A DNA stretch of 64,000 bases. It comes from Alphaproteobacteria bacterium. Lineage in GTDB: Bacteria > Pseudomonadota > Alphaproteobacteria > UBA7985 > JAUIBT01. The stretch is taken from assembly GCA_030428255.1 (NCBI GenBank), contig JAUIBT010000004.1, positions 1-64,000 on the forward strand. Direction: 5' to 3'. The position numbers and the translations under genes were made by a program. Positions 51,165 to 64,000 of this stretch are shown piece by piece (the first letter of the stretch is position 1; each line of letters opens with the position of its first letter). Under the pieces are notes generated by a model, which saw nothing but the letters and a program-made list of their open reading frames with translations, was not told the origin of the DNA and did not search any database.

Positions 51165-51710
51165 TTACTCCTCTACCAGGTCGCCGCCGCGCTGCTGCAG
51201 AAGGTCCTGCTGGCGCTTACCGCGGCGCTGAGCCACTTGGCGGGGGTTTTGGTTCTGCAACAGAGCGTCAAAGGTTGCGCGTACCAAGTTGTAAGGATTT
51301 GAAGAGCCCTTAGACTTGGATACCACGTCGCTGACGCCCAGCGCCTCAAAGACCGCGCGTGAGGGACCACCGGCAATAATGCCAGTACCCGCAGGCGCTG
51401 TACGACAGACCACCTTGCCGGCGCCGAAGCGGCCGTCAACGTCGTGGTGCAGCGTGCGGCCTTCGCGCAGGGGAACGCGAACCATTGCCTTCTTGGCGGT
51501 CTCAGTTGCCTTACGGATTGCCTCGGGCACTTCCTTGGCTTTGCCGTGACCGTGACCAACGCGGCCCTTGCCGTCACCAACGACGACCAGAGCTGCAAAG
51601 GCGAAGTTACGACCGCCCTTTACAGTTTTCGCAACGCGGTTAATGGCGACCAGCTTTTCAACCAGATCGCTGTCTTCGCGCTGACGTTCTTCTTTTTGAC
51701 CTCGGGCCAT
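51165..51710 (-). CDS. rpsE: 30S ribosomal protein S5
   Basis: Small-subunit accuracy protein. The S5 double-stranded-RNA-like domain includes [27 protein letters not shown] and [33 protein letters not shown] follows in the second domain. The length is 181 residues with a Gln/Arg-rich tail. Confidence 0.97.
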   Translation of the reverse strand: MARGQKEERQREDSDLVEKLVAINRVAKTVKGGRNFAFAALVVVGDGKGRVGHGHGKAKEVPEAIRKATETAKKAMVRVPLREGRTLHHDVDGRFGAGKVVCRTAPAGTGIIAGGPSRAVFEALGVSDVVSKSKGSSNPYNLVRATFDALLQNQNPRQVAQRRGKRQQDLLQQRGGDLVEE

Positions 51711-51737
51711 GTATCTCTCCTTAGATTTCCGTCGCCC

Positions 51738-52100
51738 TTAGAACTCAAGACCGGCTTCGCGCGCGGCGTCTGCCAGGGCCTTAACACGGCCGTGGAAACG
51801 ATAGGCACCGCGATCAAATGCCACTTGAGTTACGCCAGCTTTTTTTGCGCGTTCCGCAACAGCTTTACCGACTTCAACAGCAGCCTCGACAGTCCAAGGC
51901 TTGCTGATGTCGCCGCGCAGTTCCTTATCAACGGTAGAGGCAGCCGCCAGGGTCTTGCCTTCCACATCGTTAATGACCTGCGCATAGATGTTGCGGCCAG
52001 AGCGGAAAACCGACAAACGAGGGCGGCCGTTAGCCTTGCGACGCAGCTGAGCGCGTGAGCGCAAGCGGCGTTGTACGAAGAGTTTCCGTGCGTTCGACAT
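51738..52100 (-). CDS. rplR: 50S ribosomal protein L18
   Basis: 5S rRNA-binding protein. ATG 52100 gives 120 residues beginning [20 protein letters not shown], with [18 protein letters not shown] and the C-terminal [27 protein letters not shown]. The start follows the rplF stop by two bases; the longer frame upstream lies within rplF. Confidence 0.97.
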   Translation of the reverse strand: MSNARKLFVQRRLRSRAQLRRKANGRPRLSVFRSGRNIYAQVINDVEGKTLAAASTVDKELRGDISKPWTVEAAVEVGKAVAERAKKAGVTQVAFDRGAYRFHGRVKALADAAREAGLEF

Positions 52101-52102
52101 GG

Positions 52103-52636
52103 CTACTTCTTCTTCCCTTCTTTCATCATGATGTATTCGCCCTGGTAACGAACACCCTTGCCTTTGTAAGGCTCGGGCGAACGCCACTTGCGGATCTCAG
52201 CGGCCACCTGTCCGACCTTCTGCTTGTCAGCACCAGTCAAGATGATGTTCGTTGGACCATCGATTGCGGCTTTGATGTCGCTGGGAACCTTGAACAGCAC
52301 GTCGTGCGAATAGCCCAACTGCAAGTTCAAATCCGTACCCTTCATCTGAGCACGGTAACCAACGCCCACCAGTTCCAACCGCTTTTCAAAGCCCTTGGAC
52401 ACACCTTCAACCAGGTTGGCGATACGCGCACGCGCCGTGCCCCACATGGCACGCGCTTGCTTGGAATTATCAGCGGGAGTGACGACGACCTTGCCGTCCT
52501 CAACCGCAACGGTGACAGAGGCGGGAAAAGCAAAGCTTAGCTCTCCCAACTTGCCCTTAGCAGAGACGACAGAGCCCTTTACGTTGACTTCAACGCCGCT
52601 GGGCACCTCGACCGGGTTCTTACCTACACGAGACAT
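52103..52636 (-). CDS. rplF: 50S ribosomal protein L6
   Basis: Large-subunit protein near the factor-binding site, 177 residues. [18 protein letters not shown] at the start and the C-terminal [21 protein letters not shown] stretch, here [19 protein letters not shown], are diagnostic. Confidence 0.97.
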   Translation of the reverse strand: MSRVGKNPVEVPSGVEVNVKGSVVSAKGKLGELSFAFPASVTVAVEDGKVVVTPADNSKQARAMWGTARARIANLVEGVSKGFEKRLELVGVGYRAQMKGTDLNLQLGYSHDVLFKVPSDIKAAIDGPTNIILTGADKQKVGQVAAEIRKWRSPEPYKGKGVRYQGEYIMMKEGKKK

Positions 52637-52646
52637 TCTCTACTCC

Positions 52647-53045
52647 TTAGAACACGCGGCAAAGCAGTTCGCCACCGACGTTCTCTTGGCGCGCCTGTGC
52701 ATCCGACATGACGCCCTTAGGAGTCGAGAGGATGTAGGTGCCAAGACCGCCGCGATAGCGCTGCAAATCTTTGATGCCGGAATACTTGCGGCGACCAGGA
52801 GTCGACTCGCGAGCAATCTCACGAATGACGGGTTCGCCATCAAAGTACTTCAGTTCGATTTCCAACTGAGAGATGCCCTTGCGGACCTCAGTTGTGCTGT
52901 AACCACGGATGTAGCCTTCGTCGCGCAGAACCTCCAAAACGCCTGCACGCAGCTTAGACGCTGGTGACGTGATCTTGGACAGCTTGGCCATTTGGCCGTT
53001 GCGGATACGGGTCAACAAATCGCCGAGAGGATCAGATAAAGACAT
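52647..53045 (-). CDS. rpsH: 30S ribosomal protein S8
   Basis: 16S rRNA central-domain binder and, in E. coli, translational repressor of the spc operon. It starts [20 protein letters not shown] and ends with the family motif [26 protein letters not shown]. The length is 132 residues. Confidence 0.97.
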   Translation of the reverse strand: MSLSDPLGDLLTRIRNGQMAKLSKITSPASKLRAGVLEVLRDEGYIRGYSTTEVRKGISQLEIELKYFDGEPVIREIARESTPGRRKYSGIKDLQRYRGGLGTYILSTPKGVMSDAQARQENVGGELLCRVF

Positions 53046-53058
53046 GTGCTTTCCTCCC

Positions 53059-53364
53059 TTACCAGCTTGACTTGGTCATGCCGGGAATCTTCCCAGCCGA
53101 ACCCAGCTCACGCAGAGCGATACGAGACAGGCCCAAACGGCGGTAGTAGCCGTGCGGACGACCGGTCAACATGCAGCGGTTGTGCATACGAACCTTCGAC
53201 GATGAGCGGGGCAACTTCGCCAGCTTCAGCTGTGCCAAGAAGCGCTCTTCGGGAGCCAGGCTCAAGTCGCGAGCCTGCGCCTTGAGGGTGGCGCGCTTCT
53301 CAGCCAGGCGCGCCACGCTGGCGGCCCGCTTCTTTTCGCGCTCGATCATACCTTTTTTAGCCAT
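53059..53364 (-). CDS. rpsN: 30S ribosomal protein S14, zinc-free form
   Basis: Small-subunit head protein, 101 residues. The long form without a CxxC zinc ribbon is clear: the sequence has a single cysteine in [20 protein letters not shown], the family signature. Confidence 0.97.
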   Translation of the reverse strand: MAKKGMIEREKKRAASVARLAEKRATLKAQARDLSLAPEERFLAQLKLAKLPRSSSKVRMHNRCMLTGRPHGYYRRLGLSRIALRELGSAGKIPGMTKSSW

Positions 53365-53376
53365 ATCAGCCTCTCC

Positions 53377-53919
53377 TTACGCTTTGCTGAAGGGCATATC
53401 GAAGCCCTCCAACAATGCCTTGGCTTCTTCATTCGTGTTAGCCGAGGTCACGAAAACAATGTCCATACCACGAACCTGGTCGATCTTGTCGTAGTCGATC
53501 TCAGGAAAGATCAACTGCTCTTTCAGACCCAAACCATAGTTCCCCCGGCCGTCGAAGGCCTTGGAGCTAATGCCACGGAAGTCACGAATGCGGGGCATGG
53601 CGATATTCACCAGGCGATCCAAGAACTCGTACATACGATCGCCGCGCAGAGTGACCTTACAGCCAATCTTCATGCCTTCGCGCAGCTTGAAGCCCGCGAT
53701 AGACCGACGAGCAGCCGTAGCGACGGGCTTTTGACCGGTGATCAAAGCCATGTCCGCGATCGCTGCGTCCAATTTTTTCTTGTCGGCGACTGCATCGCCA
53801 ACACCCATATTAACGACGATCTTCTGCAGGCGAGGAATCTGCATGACGTTCTGGTAAGAGAACTGCTCTTGCAACTTGCCGCGCACGACCTCGTTGTAGT
53901 GGTCTTTTAAACGTGCCAC
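53377..53919 (-). CDS. rplE: 50S ribosomal protein L5
   Basis: Central-protuberance protein that binds 5S rRNA. Recognised by [20 protein letters not shown], the [23 protein letters not shown] block and [23 protein letters not shown]. The length is 180 residues. The start is GTG 53919, three bases past the rplX stop. Confidence 0.97.
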   Translation of the reverse strand: MARLKDHYNEVVRGKLQEQFSYQNVMQIPRLQKIVVNMGVGDAVADKKKLDAAIADMALITGQKPVATAARRSIAGFKLREGMKIGCKVTLRGDRMYEFLDRLVNIAMPRIRDFRGISSKAFDGRGNYGLGLKEQLIFPEIDYDKIDQVRGMDIVFVTSANTNEEAKALLEGFDMPFSKA

Positions 53920-53922
53920 GCC

Positions 53923-54255
53923 TTATGCCCTCCAATCGGGTTCAGGAATAACGGTGCCGCTGCGCTTGGCAACGCGGACCTTGCTGCCATCGTCCTCGAC
54001 ACGAAAACCGACGCGGGTCGGCTTGTCATCAGACGGATCCAGAACCATGAGGTTCGACAGATCGACGGTGGCTTCCTTTTGCACCAGGCCACCGGCGGCG
54101 GTCTGGCTGGGCTTTTGGTGCTTGGTGACCATGTTCACGCCTTCAACAAGTGCGCGTCCGGTCTTAATGATGACTTCAGTCACGACGCCAGTCTGGCCCT
54201 TAGACCGACCGGTCATAACCATGACCTTGTCACCGCGTTTAATTTTTGCTGCCAT
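53923..54255 (-). CDS. rplX: 50S ribosomal protein L24
   Basis: Assembly-initiator protein of the large subunit, 110 residues. The KOW-like start [22 protein letters not shown] and [14 protein letters not shown] are family features; the C-terminus [20 protein letters not shown] is typical. Confidence 0.97.
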   Translation of the reverse strand: MAAKIKRGDKVMVMTGRSKGQTGVVTEVIIKTGRALVEGVNMVTKHQKPSQTAAGGLVQKEATVDLSNLMVLDPSDDKPTRVGFRVEDDGSKVRVAKRSGTVIPEPDWRA

Positions 54256-54267
54256 TTCTTCTCTGCC

Positions 54268-54636
54268 TTACAGAACTTCGGGAGCCAAAGAGATGATCTT
54301 CATGAAGTTCTTGCCGCGCAATTCACGAGGAATGGGGCCGAAGATACGTGTTCCAATGGGCTCGTTGTTCTTGTTGATCAACACAGCGGCGTTGGTGTCA
54401 AAGCGGATCGCAGATCCGTCAGGACGCTGAACGTCCTTAGCAGTGCGGACGATGACCGCACGGCGTACATCACCTTTCTTGACACGACCCCGGGGTGAGG
54501 CATCCTTGACGGACACAACAATCACATCACCCACCGACGCAAAGCGCCGCTTCGAGCCGCCCAGAACCTTGATGCACTGCACTCGGCGCGCGCCGGAGTT
54601 ATCGGCGACCTCCAAGTTGGTTTGCATCTGAATCAT
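54268..54636 (-). CDS. rplN: 50S ribosomal protein L14
   Basis: Subunit-interface protein, 122 residues. It starts [20 protein letters not shown] and contains [24 protein letters not shown]-type sequence, unmistakable for L14. Confidence 0.98.
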   Translation of the reverse strand: MIQMQTNLEVADNSGARRVQCIKVLGGSKRRFASVGDVIVVSVKDASPRGRVKKGDVRRAVIVRTAKDVQRPDGSAIRFDTNAAVLINKNNEPIGTRIFGPIPRELRGKNFMKIISLAPEVL

Positions 54637-54695
54637 GGCAGTTACCCTTTAGTAAAAAAGCGTCTTAATAAAACCATCCTAGCCCAGACGGAGGC

Positions 54696-54938
54696 TTAGG
54701 CGGCTGTCTCGTCAAACAGCACTTTCCAAGTCTTGGTCTTGGAAATCGGAGCTGTTTCTTCGATCCGCACAAAATCGCCGATGTTGCAGCGGTTTTCAGG
54801 ATCGTGTGCTGCGTACTTTTTGGTACGCTTGATGAACTTGCGATAGATGGGGTGCATCACGCGACGTTCAACCAGCACAGTAGCGGTCTTGTCGGTTTTG
54901 TTGCTGACAACCCGGCCTTGCAATACGCGCTTGGGCAT
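54696..54938 (-). CDS. rpsQ: 30S ribosomal protein S17
   Basis: Primary 16S rRNA 5'-domain binder, 80 residues. [25 protein letters not shown] and the motif [17 protein letters not shown] are present. Confidence 0.97.
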   Translation of the reverse strand: MPKRVLQGRVVSNKTDKTATVLVERRVMHPIYRKFIKRTKKYAAHDPENRCNIGDFVRIEETAPISKTKTWKVLFDETAA

Positions 54939-54947
54939 GGTTCTTCC

Positions 54948-55148
54948 TTATCCTTTGGCGTTTTGCTTTTCGCTCAGAATGGTCTTGGCGCGGGCGATGT
55001 CCCGGCGCACACGACGCAGTTCCGAGGTCTTCTGCAACTGAAGGCCAGCTTGCTGAAAACGCAGGTTCATTTTTTCTTTGCGCAGGTCCAGAACGTCCTT
55101 TTTCAGGTCGTCGGCTGACTTTTCGCGCAGATCACTTGCTTTTGTCAT
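54948..55148 (-). CDS. rpmC: 50S ribosomal protein L29
   Basis: Tunnel-exit protein, 66 residues, a two-helix hairpin with the signature [33 protein letters not shown]. It lies between rplP and rpsQ. Confidence 0.97.
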   Translation of the reverse strand: MTKASDLREKSADDLKKDVLDLRKEKMNLRFQQAGLQLQKTSELRRVRRDIARAKTILSEKQNAKG

Positions 55149-55162
55149 TGTCTGGGCTCTCC

Positions 55163-55579
55163 TTATTGCGCGCCGAGGCGCTCAACGAAGCGCGTCTTCA
55201 CCGGTAGCTTGGCAGCAGCCAGACGGAAGGCGTCTTCGGCGATGTCACGGGGAACACCATCCAGCTCAAACAAAATGCGGCCCGGTGCAACGCGCACCGC
55301 CCAGTAACCAGGCGAGCCCTTACCTTTACCCTGACGCACTTCAGCAGGCTTGCTGGAGACCGGCAGGTCGGGGAATACGCGGATCCACAGCTTACCAACA
55401 CGACGCATGCGACGCGTGATGGCGCGACGGCTGGCCTCGATCTGACGCGCGGTAACGCGCTCGGAGGTGGTCGCCTTCAGACCGTAAGAGCCAAAGTTCA
55501 GCTCGTAACCGCCCTTGGCTTTGCCGCGCAAACGGCCCTTAAAGGCCTTGCGGTATTTGGTTCTCTTGGGACTAAGCAT
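55163..55579 (-). CDS. rplP: 50S ribosomal protein L16
   Basis: A-site-adjacent large-subunit protein, 138 residues. It starts [24 protein letters not shown] and has the family motifs [18 protein letters not shown] and [14 protein letters not shown]. Confidence 0.98.
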   Translation of the reverse strand: MLSPKRTKYRKAFKGRLRGKAKGGYELNFGSYGLKATTSERVTARQIEASRRAITRRMRRVGKLWIRVFPDLPVSSKPAEVRQGKGKGSPGYWAVRVAPGRILFELDGVPRDIAEDAFRLAAAKLPVKTRFVERLGAQ

Positions 55580-55615
55580 GTCTCTTAATCTCCTCGTCTA
55601 ACGACCGGCGCCGCC

Positions 55616-56302
55616 TTAGCGGGCGCCTGATCCTTGCTGTTCGTTGATGCGGCGATCGTGAGCCATGGGATCGTGTTCCATGATCTCGCCCTTATAGATC
55701 CAACACTTGACGCCGATGATGCCGTAAGTGGTCAGAGCTTCGGCAACGCCGTAGTCGATGTCCGCGCGCAGAGTGTGCAGTGGCACGCGCCCTTCACGGT
55801 ACCACTCGGTGCGTGCAATCTCAGCGCCACCCAAACGACCCGCGACGTTCAAACGAACGCCCTCGGCGCCCAAACGCATGGCGTTTTGAACAGTGCGCTT
55901 CAAAGCACGACGGAAAGAGACACGACGCTCCAACTGCTGCGCAACACTCTCGGCCGCCAACTGGGCGTCCATCTCAGGCTTGCGGATCTCGACGATGTTG
56001 ATCGCCACTTCCTGCCCGGTCACGTTCTGCAGCTCTTTACGCAGCTTTTCGATGTCCGCGCCCTTCTTGCCGATAATGACACCGGGACGGCCAGAGTAGA
56101 TTGTGACGCGCGGCTTTTTGGCCTGACGCTCAACAATCACCTTAGAGACCGCGGCTTGCTTCAGCTTGGACTTCACGTAGTCCTGGATTTTGAAATCCTC
56201 GTGCAGCAGGCCCATGTAGTCCTTAGGGTTGGCGTACCAACGGGAGTCCCACGTACGGTTCACACCCAAACGGATGGAGATCGGATTAACCTTCTGACCC
56301 AT
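55616..56302 (-). CDS. rpsC: 30S ribosomal protein S3
   Basis: mRNA-entry protein, 228 residues. [13 protein letters not shown] start, KH domain with [22 protein letters not shown], and C-terminal [30 protein letters not shown]. Its start shares one base with the rplV stop. Confidence 0.98.
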   Translation of the reverse strand: MGQKVNPISIRLGVNRTWDSRWYANPKDYMGLLHEDFKIQDYVKSKLKQAAVSKVIVERQAKKPRVTIYSGRPGVIIGKKGADIEKLRKELQNVTGQEVAINIVEIRKPEMDAQLAAESVAQQLERRVSFRRALKRTVQNAMRLGAEGVRLNVAGRLGGAEIARTEWYREGRVPLHTLRADIDYGVAEALTTYGIIGVKCWIYKGEIMEHDPMAHDRRINEQQGSGAR

Positions 56303-56691
56303 TAGGCTGCTTCCTTCTGGTCTTCGATTTCGCGGACCACAATGGTAATCCGGCTAAAGGGCTTCAAGATGCGTCCCATACGGCCACGCGCGCGGGCGCG
56401 GAACCGCTTCAGAACCATGCTCTTGCCGACCCAGGCTTCCGCAACAATCAGCTTGTCGGGGTCCAGGTCGTGGTTGTTGGTTGCGTTGGCAACCGCGCTC
56501 TCCAAGCACTTCTTCACGTCTTGTGCGACGCGGCGCTTAGAGAAAGTCAGGTCGGCCAGGGCCTTTTCGGCTGACTTGCCGCGAATAAGAGTCGCGACGA
56601 GATTCAGCTTCTGAGGGCTGGTCTTCAACATTTTGAGCGTTGCTGCGGCTTCGTTATCAGCCAGCTGACGCTCTCTGGAAATCTTACCCAT
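56302..56691 (-). CDS. rplV: 50S ribosomal protein L22
   Basis: Tunnel-constriction protein, 129 residues. [22 protein letters not shown] and the tunnel-loop region [24 protein letters not shown] are present, the loop being where macrolide resistance changes occur in other species; no change is evident by eye. Confidence 0.97.
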   Translation of the reverse strand: MGKISRERQLADNEAAATLKMLKTSPQKLNLVATLIRGKSAEKALADLTFSKRRVAQDVKKCLESAVANATNNHDLDPDKLIVAEAWVGKSMVLKRFRARARGRMGRILKPFSRITIVVREIEDQKEAA

Positions 56692-56705
56692 GGAGATACG
56701 TCCTT

Positions 56706-56984
56706 CTACTTACGCTTGGCTTTTTTATCGACGCCGTGACCGTAGTAGGTCCTTGTCGGAGCGAATTCGCCCAACTTGTGACCCACCATTTCTTCGGTCA
56801 CCAGCACAGGGATGAATTGCTTGCCGTTGTAAACGCCAAATGTTTGCCCAACGAAGGGCGGTACAATAGTTGATCGACGTGACCAGGTCTTGATCACTTC
56901 ATTTTTGCCCGATGAACGCACAGCTTCTACCTTCTTAAGCAGGTAGCCGTCGACAAAGGGGCCTTTCCAGACTGAACGAGCCAT
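56706..56984 (-). CDS. rpsS: 30S ribosomal protein S19
   Basis: Small-subunit head protein, 92 residues. [20 protein letters not shown] start and the core [25 protein letters not shown] are diagnostic. Confidence 0.98.
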   Translation of the reverse strand: MARSVWKGPFVDGYLLKKVEAVRSSGKNEVIKTWSRRSTIVPPFVGQTFGVYNGKQFIPVLVTEEMVGHKLGEFAPTRTYYGHGVDKKAKRK

Positions 56985-57002
56985 GTTGGTATCGCCTCTT
57001 CT

Positions 57003-57833
57003 TTACTTGCGTGCGTGACGTGAGCGCATAATCAGACGATCTGTCTTCTTATTGCTGCGTGTCCGCTTGCCCTTAGTCGGTTTACCCCAGGGGGTCACAG
57101 GGTGACGTCCACCTGAAGTACGTCCTTCACCACCACCGTGCGGGTGGTCGATGGGGTTCATAACCACACCACGAACGTGGGGGCGGCGACCCATCCAGCG
57201 ACGACGACCGGCTTTACCAAGGTTCTCGTTATTGTGTTCTGCGTTCGACACGGCACCAACGGTAGCCATGCACTCTTGGCGAACCAAGCGCAACTCGCCC
57301 GAAGCCAAACGCACCTGCGCATAGCCAGTCTCACGACCAACAATCTGCACATAGGCGCCAGCAGACCGCGCAACCTGACCGCCCTTACCGGCTTTCAGCT
57401 CGACGTTGTGGACAATGGTGCCAACGGGGATCTTACCCAAAGGCAGGGCGTTGCCCGGCTTGATGTCGGCCTTTTCGCCCGCTTCGACCTTATCGCCCAC
57501 TTTCAAGCGCTGCGGCGCCAGAATGTAGGCTTGCTCACCATCGCTATACTCGATCAGAGCAATGAAAGCCGTGCGGTTTGGATCGTATTCCAGGCGCTGA
57601 ACTTCAGCAGGCATGTCCCACTTCTGGCGCTTGAAATCTACCAAGCGATAGCGGCGCTTGTGGCCACCACCGATGTGGCGAGAGGTGATGCGACCGGTGT
57701 TGTTGCGGCCACCTGTGCGGGTCAGGCCCTCTGTCAGGTGCTTGACCGGCTTGCCCTTGTACAGGCCGGAGCGGTCGATGCGAACCAGACCACGCTGGCC
57801 GTTGGTGACGGGGTTGTATGACTTCATCGGCAT
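57003..57833 (-). CDS. rplB: 50S ribosomal protein L2
   Basis: Core large-subunit protein required for subunit association and peptidyl transfer, 276 residues. It starts [12 protein letters not shown] and contains [37 protein letters not shown] and the catalytic-centre-near [21 protein letters not shown]. Confidence 0.98.
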   Translation of the reverse strand: MPMKSYNPVTNGQRGLVRIDRSGLYKGKPVKHLTEGLTRTGGRNNTGRITSRHIGGGHKRRYRLVDFKRQKWDMPAEVQRLEYDPNRTAFIALIEYSDGEQAYILAPQRLKVGDKVEAGEKADIKPGNALPLGKIPVGTIVHNVELKAGKGGQVARSAGAYVQIVGRETGYAQVRLASGELRLVRQECMATVGAVSNAEHNNENLGKAGRRRWMGRRPHVRGVVMNPIDHPHGGGEGRTSGGRHPVTPWGKPTKGKRTRSNKKTDRLIMRSRHARK

Positions 57834-57845
57834 GATCGTTTCTCC

Positions 57846-58193
57846 TTACACACCGGCGCCCAGGTCCAAGACCTGGCCAGCTTGAAGCGTAACAACCGCC
57901 TTCTTAACGTCAGAGCGCTGGCCCATCCGTCCGCGGAAACGCTTGGTTTTACCCTTGGTGATCAAGGTGTTGACCGCCTTGACCTTGACGCCAAAGATGC
58001 TCTCAACAGAGGCCTTGATTTCAGGCTTGCTGGCATCAATAGCCACTTCAAAGGTGTACTGATTGTGCTCCGAGCCGCCGGTTGACTTCTCAGTCACGAT
58101 CGGGCGGCGGATGATTTCAAAGCTGCGCTCTGCAGAAACGGCCAGCTTGGGTTGCGCCTTGTTACGGCGCGTCAGCATCAAACCACGGCTCAT
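57846..58193 (-). CDS. rplW: 50S ribosomal protein L23
   Basis: Tunnel-exit docking protein for trigger factor and SRP, 115 residues. [23 protein letters not shown] and [21 protein letters not shown] are typical. The ATG at 58193 overlaps the rplD stop (ATGA); an internal ATG five codons on is possible, and the first 20 residues exceed the minimal family length. Confidence 0.95.
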   Translation of the reverse strand: MSRGLMLTRRNKAQPKLAVSAERSFEIIRRPIVTEKSTGGSEHNQYTFEVAIDASKPEIKASVESIFGVKVKAVNTLITKGKTKRFRGRMGQRSDVKKAVVTLQAGQVLDLGAGV

Positions 58194-58810
58194 GACAGGC
58201 GCTCCTCTAGGGCTGCGGCGGCGTCCTTGGTCAGGACCAGCGCGTCGTGCTTCAGGATGTCATAGACGTTTGCGCCCTGCTGGGGCAGAACGTTGATACC
58301 GATCAGGTTTTGAGCCGCGCGGGCAAAGCCTGCATCGACCTCATTACCGGTCACGAACAGGATCGACTTAGCATCGAACTTGGCAACTTTGATCGCCAAA
58401 TCGCGCGTCCGGCCACTGTCCAGCTTAGCATCGTCCAGGATGATCAACTGACCGCCCTGCTGCTTGGCTGACAGAGCAGAGCGCAGGGCCGCCTTACGGA
58501 CCTTCTTCTGCAAATCAAAACCGTGGTCGCGCGGGGTCGGGCCGTGCACCTGACCACCACCGATGAAGATGTGCGCATTGCGCGAGCCGTGACGAGCACC
58601 GCCGCCGCCTTTTTGGCGACCAAACTTCTTCTTGGTACGATTGTTTTCTGAACGCGTCTTAACCTTGTGTGTGCCCTGGCGGCGCTTGGCGAGTTGCCAA
58701 GTCACCGTCCGGTGCATCAGGTCAGCGCGAACCGCTGTGTCGAACACGCTATCAAGCAGCTCGACCTCACCGACTTTCTCCTGGTCAATAGAGACCACTG
58801 GCGCTTTCAT
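58190..58810 (-). CDS. rplD: 50S ribosomal protein L4
   Basis: Tunnel protein and, in E. coli, S10-operon repressor, 206 residues. The loop region [36 protein letters not shown] and [20 protein letters not shown] are family marks (the former matches the tunnel-lining arm). Confidence 0.97.
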   Translation of the reverse strand: MKAPVVSIDQEKVGEVELLDSVFDTAVRADLMHRTVTWQLAKRRQGTHKVKTRSENNRTKKKFGRQKGGGGARHGSRNAHIFIGGGQVHGPTPRDHGFDLQKKVRKAALRSALSAKQQGGQLIILDDAKLDSGRTRDLAIKVAKFDAKSILFVTGNEVDAGFARAAQNLIGINVLPQQGANVYDILKHDALVLTKDAAAALEERLS

Positions 58811-58838
58811 AAGCCTTTACCCTCGGTACGTCTAAATT

Positions 58839-59591
58839 TTATTCTTCGGAAGCTGAGTCGCCAGCATCCTCAGAGGCGGTTTCAACCGCTGCCGCCGCTG
58901 CGACCGCTCCAAAGTCGCGGTGAGCGCCGGGCATCGGCAAATCTTCTGGCATGGTCTTCTTGACCGCATCGCGGACAAAAACCCAGCCACCCTCAGCACC
59001 GGGTACGGCGCCGCGGATAAACAACAAGCCGCGCTCTACATCAGTACGCGCAACAGATACGTTCAAAGTGGTTACGCGCTCGTCACCCATGTGACCGGCC
59101 ATCTTCTTGTTCTTGAAGACCTTGCCGGGGTCCTGGCACTGGCCAGTCGAGCCGTGGGCGCGGTGTGAAATAGACACACCGTGAGAGGCGCGCATACCAC
59201 CGAAGTTGTGACGCTTCATAGCGCCTGCAAAACCCTTACCAATCGAGGTGCCGGTCACGTCAACGTGCTGGCCCACCTGGAAGTGGTCTGCGGTGATTTC
59301 TTGGCCGACTTCGATCAAGCCTTCTGCCGGCACGCGGAACTCGGCCAGCTTGGCTTTGGGCTCAACCTTCGCCTTGGCGAAGTGACCGCGCATCTGCTTG
59401 CTCGTGCGCTTGGCTTTGGCAGCGCCGACGCCCAATTGCAGAGCGGTATAGCCGTCCTTGTCTTCGGTACGCTGCGCAACAACCTGGCAGCCGTCCATTT
59501 GCAGCACGGTGACGGGCACGTGTGCGCCGTTTTCCGTGAAGATCCGAGTCATGCCCAGCTTGCGGGCAATTACACCAGTACGGGTCGCCAT
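58839..59591 (-). CDS. rplC: 50S ribosomal protein L3, extended C-terminus
   Basis: Early-assembly large-subunit protein near the peptidyl-transferase centre. [25 protein letters not shown] and [24 protein letters not shown] are diagnostic; [20 protein letters not shown] follows. At 250 residues it carries an acidic, alanine-rich tail (about 225-250) absent from E. coli L3. It shares one base with rpsJ. Confidence 0.97.
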   Translation of the reverse strand: MATRTGVIARKLGMTRIFTENGAHVPVTVLQMDGCQVVAQRTEDKDGYTALQLGVGAAKAKRTSKQMRGHFAKAKVEPKAKLAEFRVPAEGLIEVGQEITADHFQVGQHVDVTGTSIGKGFAGAMKRHNFGGMRASHGVSISHRAHGSTGQCQDPGKVFKNKKMAGHMGDERVTTLNVSVARTDVERGLLFIRGAVPGAEGGWVFVRDAVKKTMPEDLPMPGAHRDFGAVAAAAAVETASEDAGDSASEE

Positions 59592-59905
59592 TAGCTTTGA
59601 ACCTTAATCTCTACGTCCACACCAGAGGCCAGGTCGAGCTTCATCAGCGCGTCCACGGTCTGGGGCGTGGGGTCAACGATGTCCAGCATCCGCTTGTGCG
59701 TGCGGATTTCGAACTGGTCGCGGCTCTTTTTGTTGACGTGGGGACCACGCAGAACCGTGAACTTTTCAATGCGAGTCGGCAGCGGAATGGGGCCACGCAC
59801 CTCTGCGCCTGTACGCTTGGCGGTGTTGACGATCTCGCGTGTCGAGTTGTCCAAGATACGATGGTCAAACGCCTTCAATCGTATCCGTATGTTTTGACTG
59901 TCCAT
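59591..59905 (-). CDS. rpsJ: 30S ribosomal protein S10 (NusE)
   Basis: Head protein that also joins NusB in antitermination, 104 residues. [23 protein letters not shown] and the loop [29 protein letters not shown] are present. It is first of the S10 block, separated from tuf by a terminator. Confidence 0.98.
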   Translation of the reverse strand: MDSQNIRIRLKAFDHRILDNSTREIVNTAKRTGAEVRGPIPLPTRIEKFTVLRGPHVNKKSRDQFEIRTHKRMLDIVDPTPQTVDALMKLDLASGVDVEIKVQS

Positions 59906-59933
59906 TCTTCTACCTACAATTGTCTTGCTAAGG

Positions 59934-59966
59934 GAAGAAAACGCCCAGCACCAGGCCGGGCGTTCT
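59934..59966 (-). terminator. Rho-independent terminator after tuf
   Basis: On the minus strand AACGCCC and GGGCGTT pair around an 11-nt loop and run into TTTTCTTC (plus-strand arms at 59940-59946 and 59958-59964). It separates the str block (rpsL-rpsG-fusA-tuf) from the S10 block; a promoter for rpsJ should lie in the short stretch 59906-59933 or in read-through. Confidence 0.88.
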
Positions 59967-59988
59967 CACCAAAAGCGTGTTGGTCGGA

Positions 59989-61176
59989 TTAGTTGATCTT
60001 AGAGACCACGCCGGCACCAACGGTACGGCCACCTTCACGGATCGCAAAACGCAGCTGCTCGTCCATCGCAATCGGAGCGATCAGCTCAACGTTCATCTTC
60101 ACGTTATCGCCGGGCATAACCATCTCAACGCCGTCAGGCAGGGTTACAACACCAGTCACGTCAGTTGTACGGAAGTAGAACTGAGGACGGTAGTTGGTGA
60201 AGAACGGCGTGTGACGGCCACCTTCGTCCTTGTTCAGGATGTAAGCCTCTGCTTCGAACTTGGCGTGCGGCTTGATAGAGCCGGGCTTTGCCAGAACCTG
60301 GCCACGCTCGACGTCTTCACGACCAACACCACGCAGCAGCGCACCGATGTTGTCGCCTGCTTGACCTTGATCCAGCAGCTTGCGGAACATTTCAACGCCG
60401 GTACAAGTTGACTTAGAGGTGTCGCGGATACCAATGATCTCGATCTCGTCGCCAACCTTCAGGATGCCGCGCTCAATACGGCCAGTCACAACGGTACCAC
60501 GGCCAGAAATTGAGAACACGTCCTCGATCGGCATCAGGAAGTCGCCATCGACAGCACGCTCAGGCTCTGGGAAGTACTCGTCAACAGCCTTCATCAGCTC
60601 GACAACTTTGTCTTTACCGATGTTGTCGTCGCGACCTTCCAAAGCAGCCAGGGCAGAGCCTGCTACGATCGGAATATCGTCGCCGGGGAATTCGTACTCT
60701 GACAGCAGCTCACGCACTTCCATTTCGACCAGCTCGAGCAGCTCTTCGTCGTCAACCTGATCAACTTTGTTCAGAAAAACAACCAAGTGCTTCAGGCCAA
60801 CCTGGCGAGACAGCAGGATGTGCTCACGGGTCTGGGGCATCGGGCCGTCGGCTGCGTTCACAACCAGGATCGCGCCGTCCATCTGAGCAGCACCGGTGAT
60901 CATGTTCTTCACGTAGTCAGCGTGGCCGGGGCAATCAACGTGTGCGTAGTGGCGAGTCTCGGTCTCGTATTCCACGTGCGCGGTGTTGATGGTGATGCCG
61001 CGTGCCTTTTCTTCTGGCGCCTTATCGATGTTGTCGAAGTCAGTCGCTTCGCCACCGTAAGTCTCTGCCATTACCTTAGTGATAGCAGCGGTCAGAGTGG
61101 TCTTACCATGGTCAACGTGACCGATGGTACCGATGTTCATGTGCGGTTTATTACGCTGAAACTTTTCTTTAGCCAT
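59989..61176 (-). CDS. tuf: Elongation factor Tu
   Basis: Delivers aminoacyl-tRNA to the ribosome. The 395 residues contain the G1 motif GHVDHGKTT (19-27), [15 protein letters not shown] (G3) and NKVD (G4), followed by domains II and III with [13 protein letters not shown] and the C-terminal VGAGVVSKI. Only one tuf is in this window. Confidence 0.99.
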   Translation of the reverse strand: MAKEKFQRNKPHMNIGTIGHVDHGKTTLTAAITKVMAETYGGEATDFDNIDKAPEEKARGITINTAHVEYETETRHYAHVDCPGHADYVKNMITGAAQMDGAILVVNAADGPMPQTREHILLSRQVGLKHLVVFLNKVDQVDDEELLELVEMEVRELLSEYEFPGDDIPIVAGSALAALEGRDDNIGKDKVVELMKAVDEYFPEPERAVDGDFLMPIEDVFSISGRGTVVTGRIERGILKVGDEIEIIGIRDTSKSTCTGVEMFRKLLDQGQAGDNIGALLRGVGREDVERGQVLAKPGSIKPHAKFEAEAYILNKDEGGRHTPFFTNYRPQFYFRTTDVTGVVTLPDGVEMVMPGDNVKMNVELIAPIAMDEQLRFAIREGGRTVGAGVVSKIN

Positions 61177-61200
61177 TTCAAAGCCTCGTTAGTTAGTCAA

Positions 61201-61243
61201 CCCCGGGGGGCCCGGGCGGAATGATGGGGGTGGCCACACCCCC
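61201..61243 (-). other. GC-rich double hairpin between fusA and tuf
   Basis: GGGGGTG (61226-61232) pairs with CACCCCC (61237-61243) around GCCA; next to it CCGGG/CCCGG forms a second stem within 61202-61216. There is no T-run, so it is more likely a processing or pausing structure than a terminator. Confidence 0.55.
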
Positions 61244-61272
61244 GGGGAGAAAGAACGGTGTCTTATAGTCGC

Positions 61273-63381
<2,109 letters not shown>

Positions 63382-63417
63382 GAGAAACCTGCTGTGCTCG
63401 CTTGCGGTTAACTAGGG

Positions 63418-63900
<483 letters not shown>

Positions 63901-64000
63901 TTATTTCGGACGCTTAGCGCCGTACTTCGAACGACGCTGCTTACGGTCTTTAACGCCCTGGGTATCCAGGACACCGCGCAGGGTGTGATAACGAACGCCG
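63901..64000 (-). CDS. rpsL: 30S ribosomal protein S12, 3' end (partial)
   Basis: Only the last 32 codons lie in the window. They encode [20 protein letters not shown] and then a basic end, SKYGAKRPK, the C-terminus of S12. The gene's 5' part is beyond position 64000. Confidence 0.95.
   Translation of the reverse strand, partial: GVRYHTLRGVLDTQGVKDRKQRRSKYGAKRPK

Overview
The window comes from a GC-rich alphaproteobacterium. Its str-S10-spc-alpha ribosomal block runs rpsL, rpsG, fusA, tuf, rpsJ through rplO, secY, adk, rpsM, rpsK, rpoA, rplQ. Downstream lie a Do-type protease and rarA, a layout typical of Alphaproteobacteria. The tad pilus genes, porin-type outer-membrane proteins and an IF3 gene with a rare ATA start fit a free-living Gram-negative. 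I cannot fix the genus. I see no rRNA, tRNA, insertion sequence or CRISPR array.

Layout. 1-5.3 kb: tight adherence pilus genes (flp pilin, cpaF ATPase, tadB, tadC, tadG-like on the minus strand; prepilin peptidase divergent). 5.6-8.8 kb: def-fmt-truA and an alpha/beta hydrolase. 9-15.2 kb: a GT4 glycosyltransferase, infC with a strong bidirectional terminator, a Do protease, and a CapD/FlaA1-type nucleotide-sugar enzyme. 15.3-19 kb: three tandem paralogous porins. 19-28 kb: coaD, tadA, a voltage-gated cation channel, a sugar epimerase, a VTT-like membrane protein, a methyltransferase, a DUF4344 metallopeptidase, an HSL-type hydrolase and an asparaginase. 28-31.4 kb: a SPOUT RNA methyltransferase, then two paralogous lipoproteins sharing an exact four-cysteine module and a small exported protein.

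31.4-38.1 kb is the accessory island of most interest. It holds one uninterrupted gene of about 2,084 codons encoding an N-terminal SIR2-like domain, a central P-loop STAND-like region and C-terminal TPR-like helices, the plan of NAD-depleting anti-phage sensors. It has strikingly AT-rich internal segments, an in-frame 18-bp repeat, and a 36-bp tandem array just beyond its stop. Next to it is a glycosyltransferase split into two overlapping frames.

38-45.2 kb: the split glycosyltransferase, a small membrane protein, a YgjP-type metallopeptidase, an AraC-Ogt fusion, rarA, a second Do protease and a secreted peptidoglycan-binding-like protein. 45.7-64 kb: the ribosomal super-operon, all on the minus strand, ending in a partial rpsL at the window edge.

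A recurring trait is short tandem repeats (periods 12, 13, 16, 17, 18, 31 and 36 bp) scattered through intergenic DNA and a few coding tails. Start codons were re-chosen from Shine-Dalgarno sites, domain limits and neighbour overlaps, so several differ from the longest open frame.
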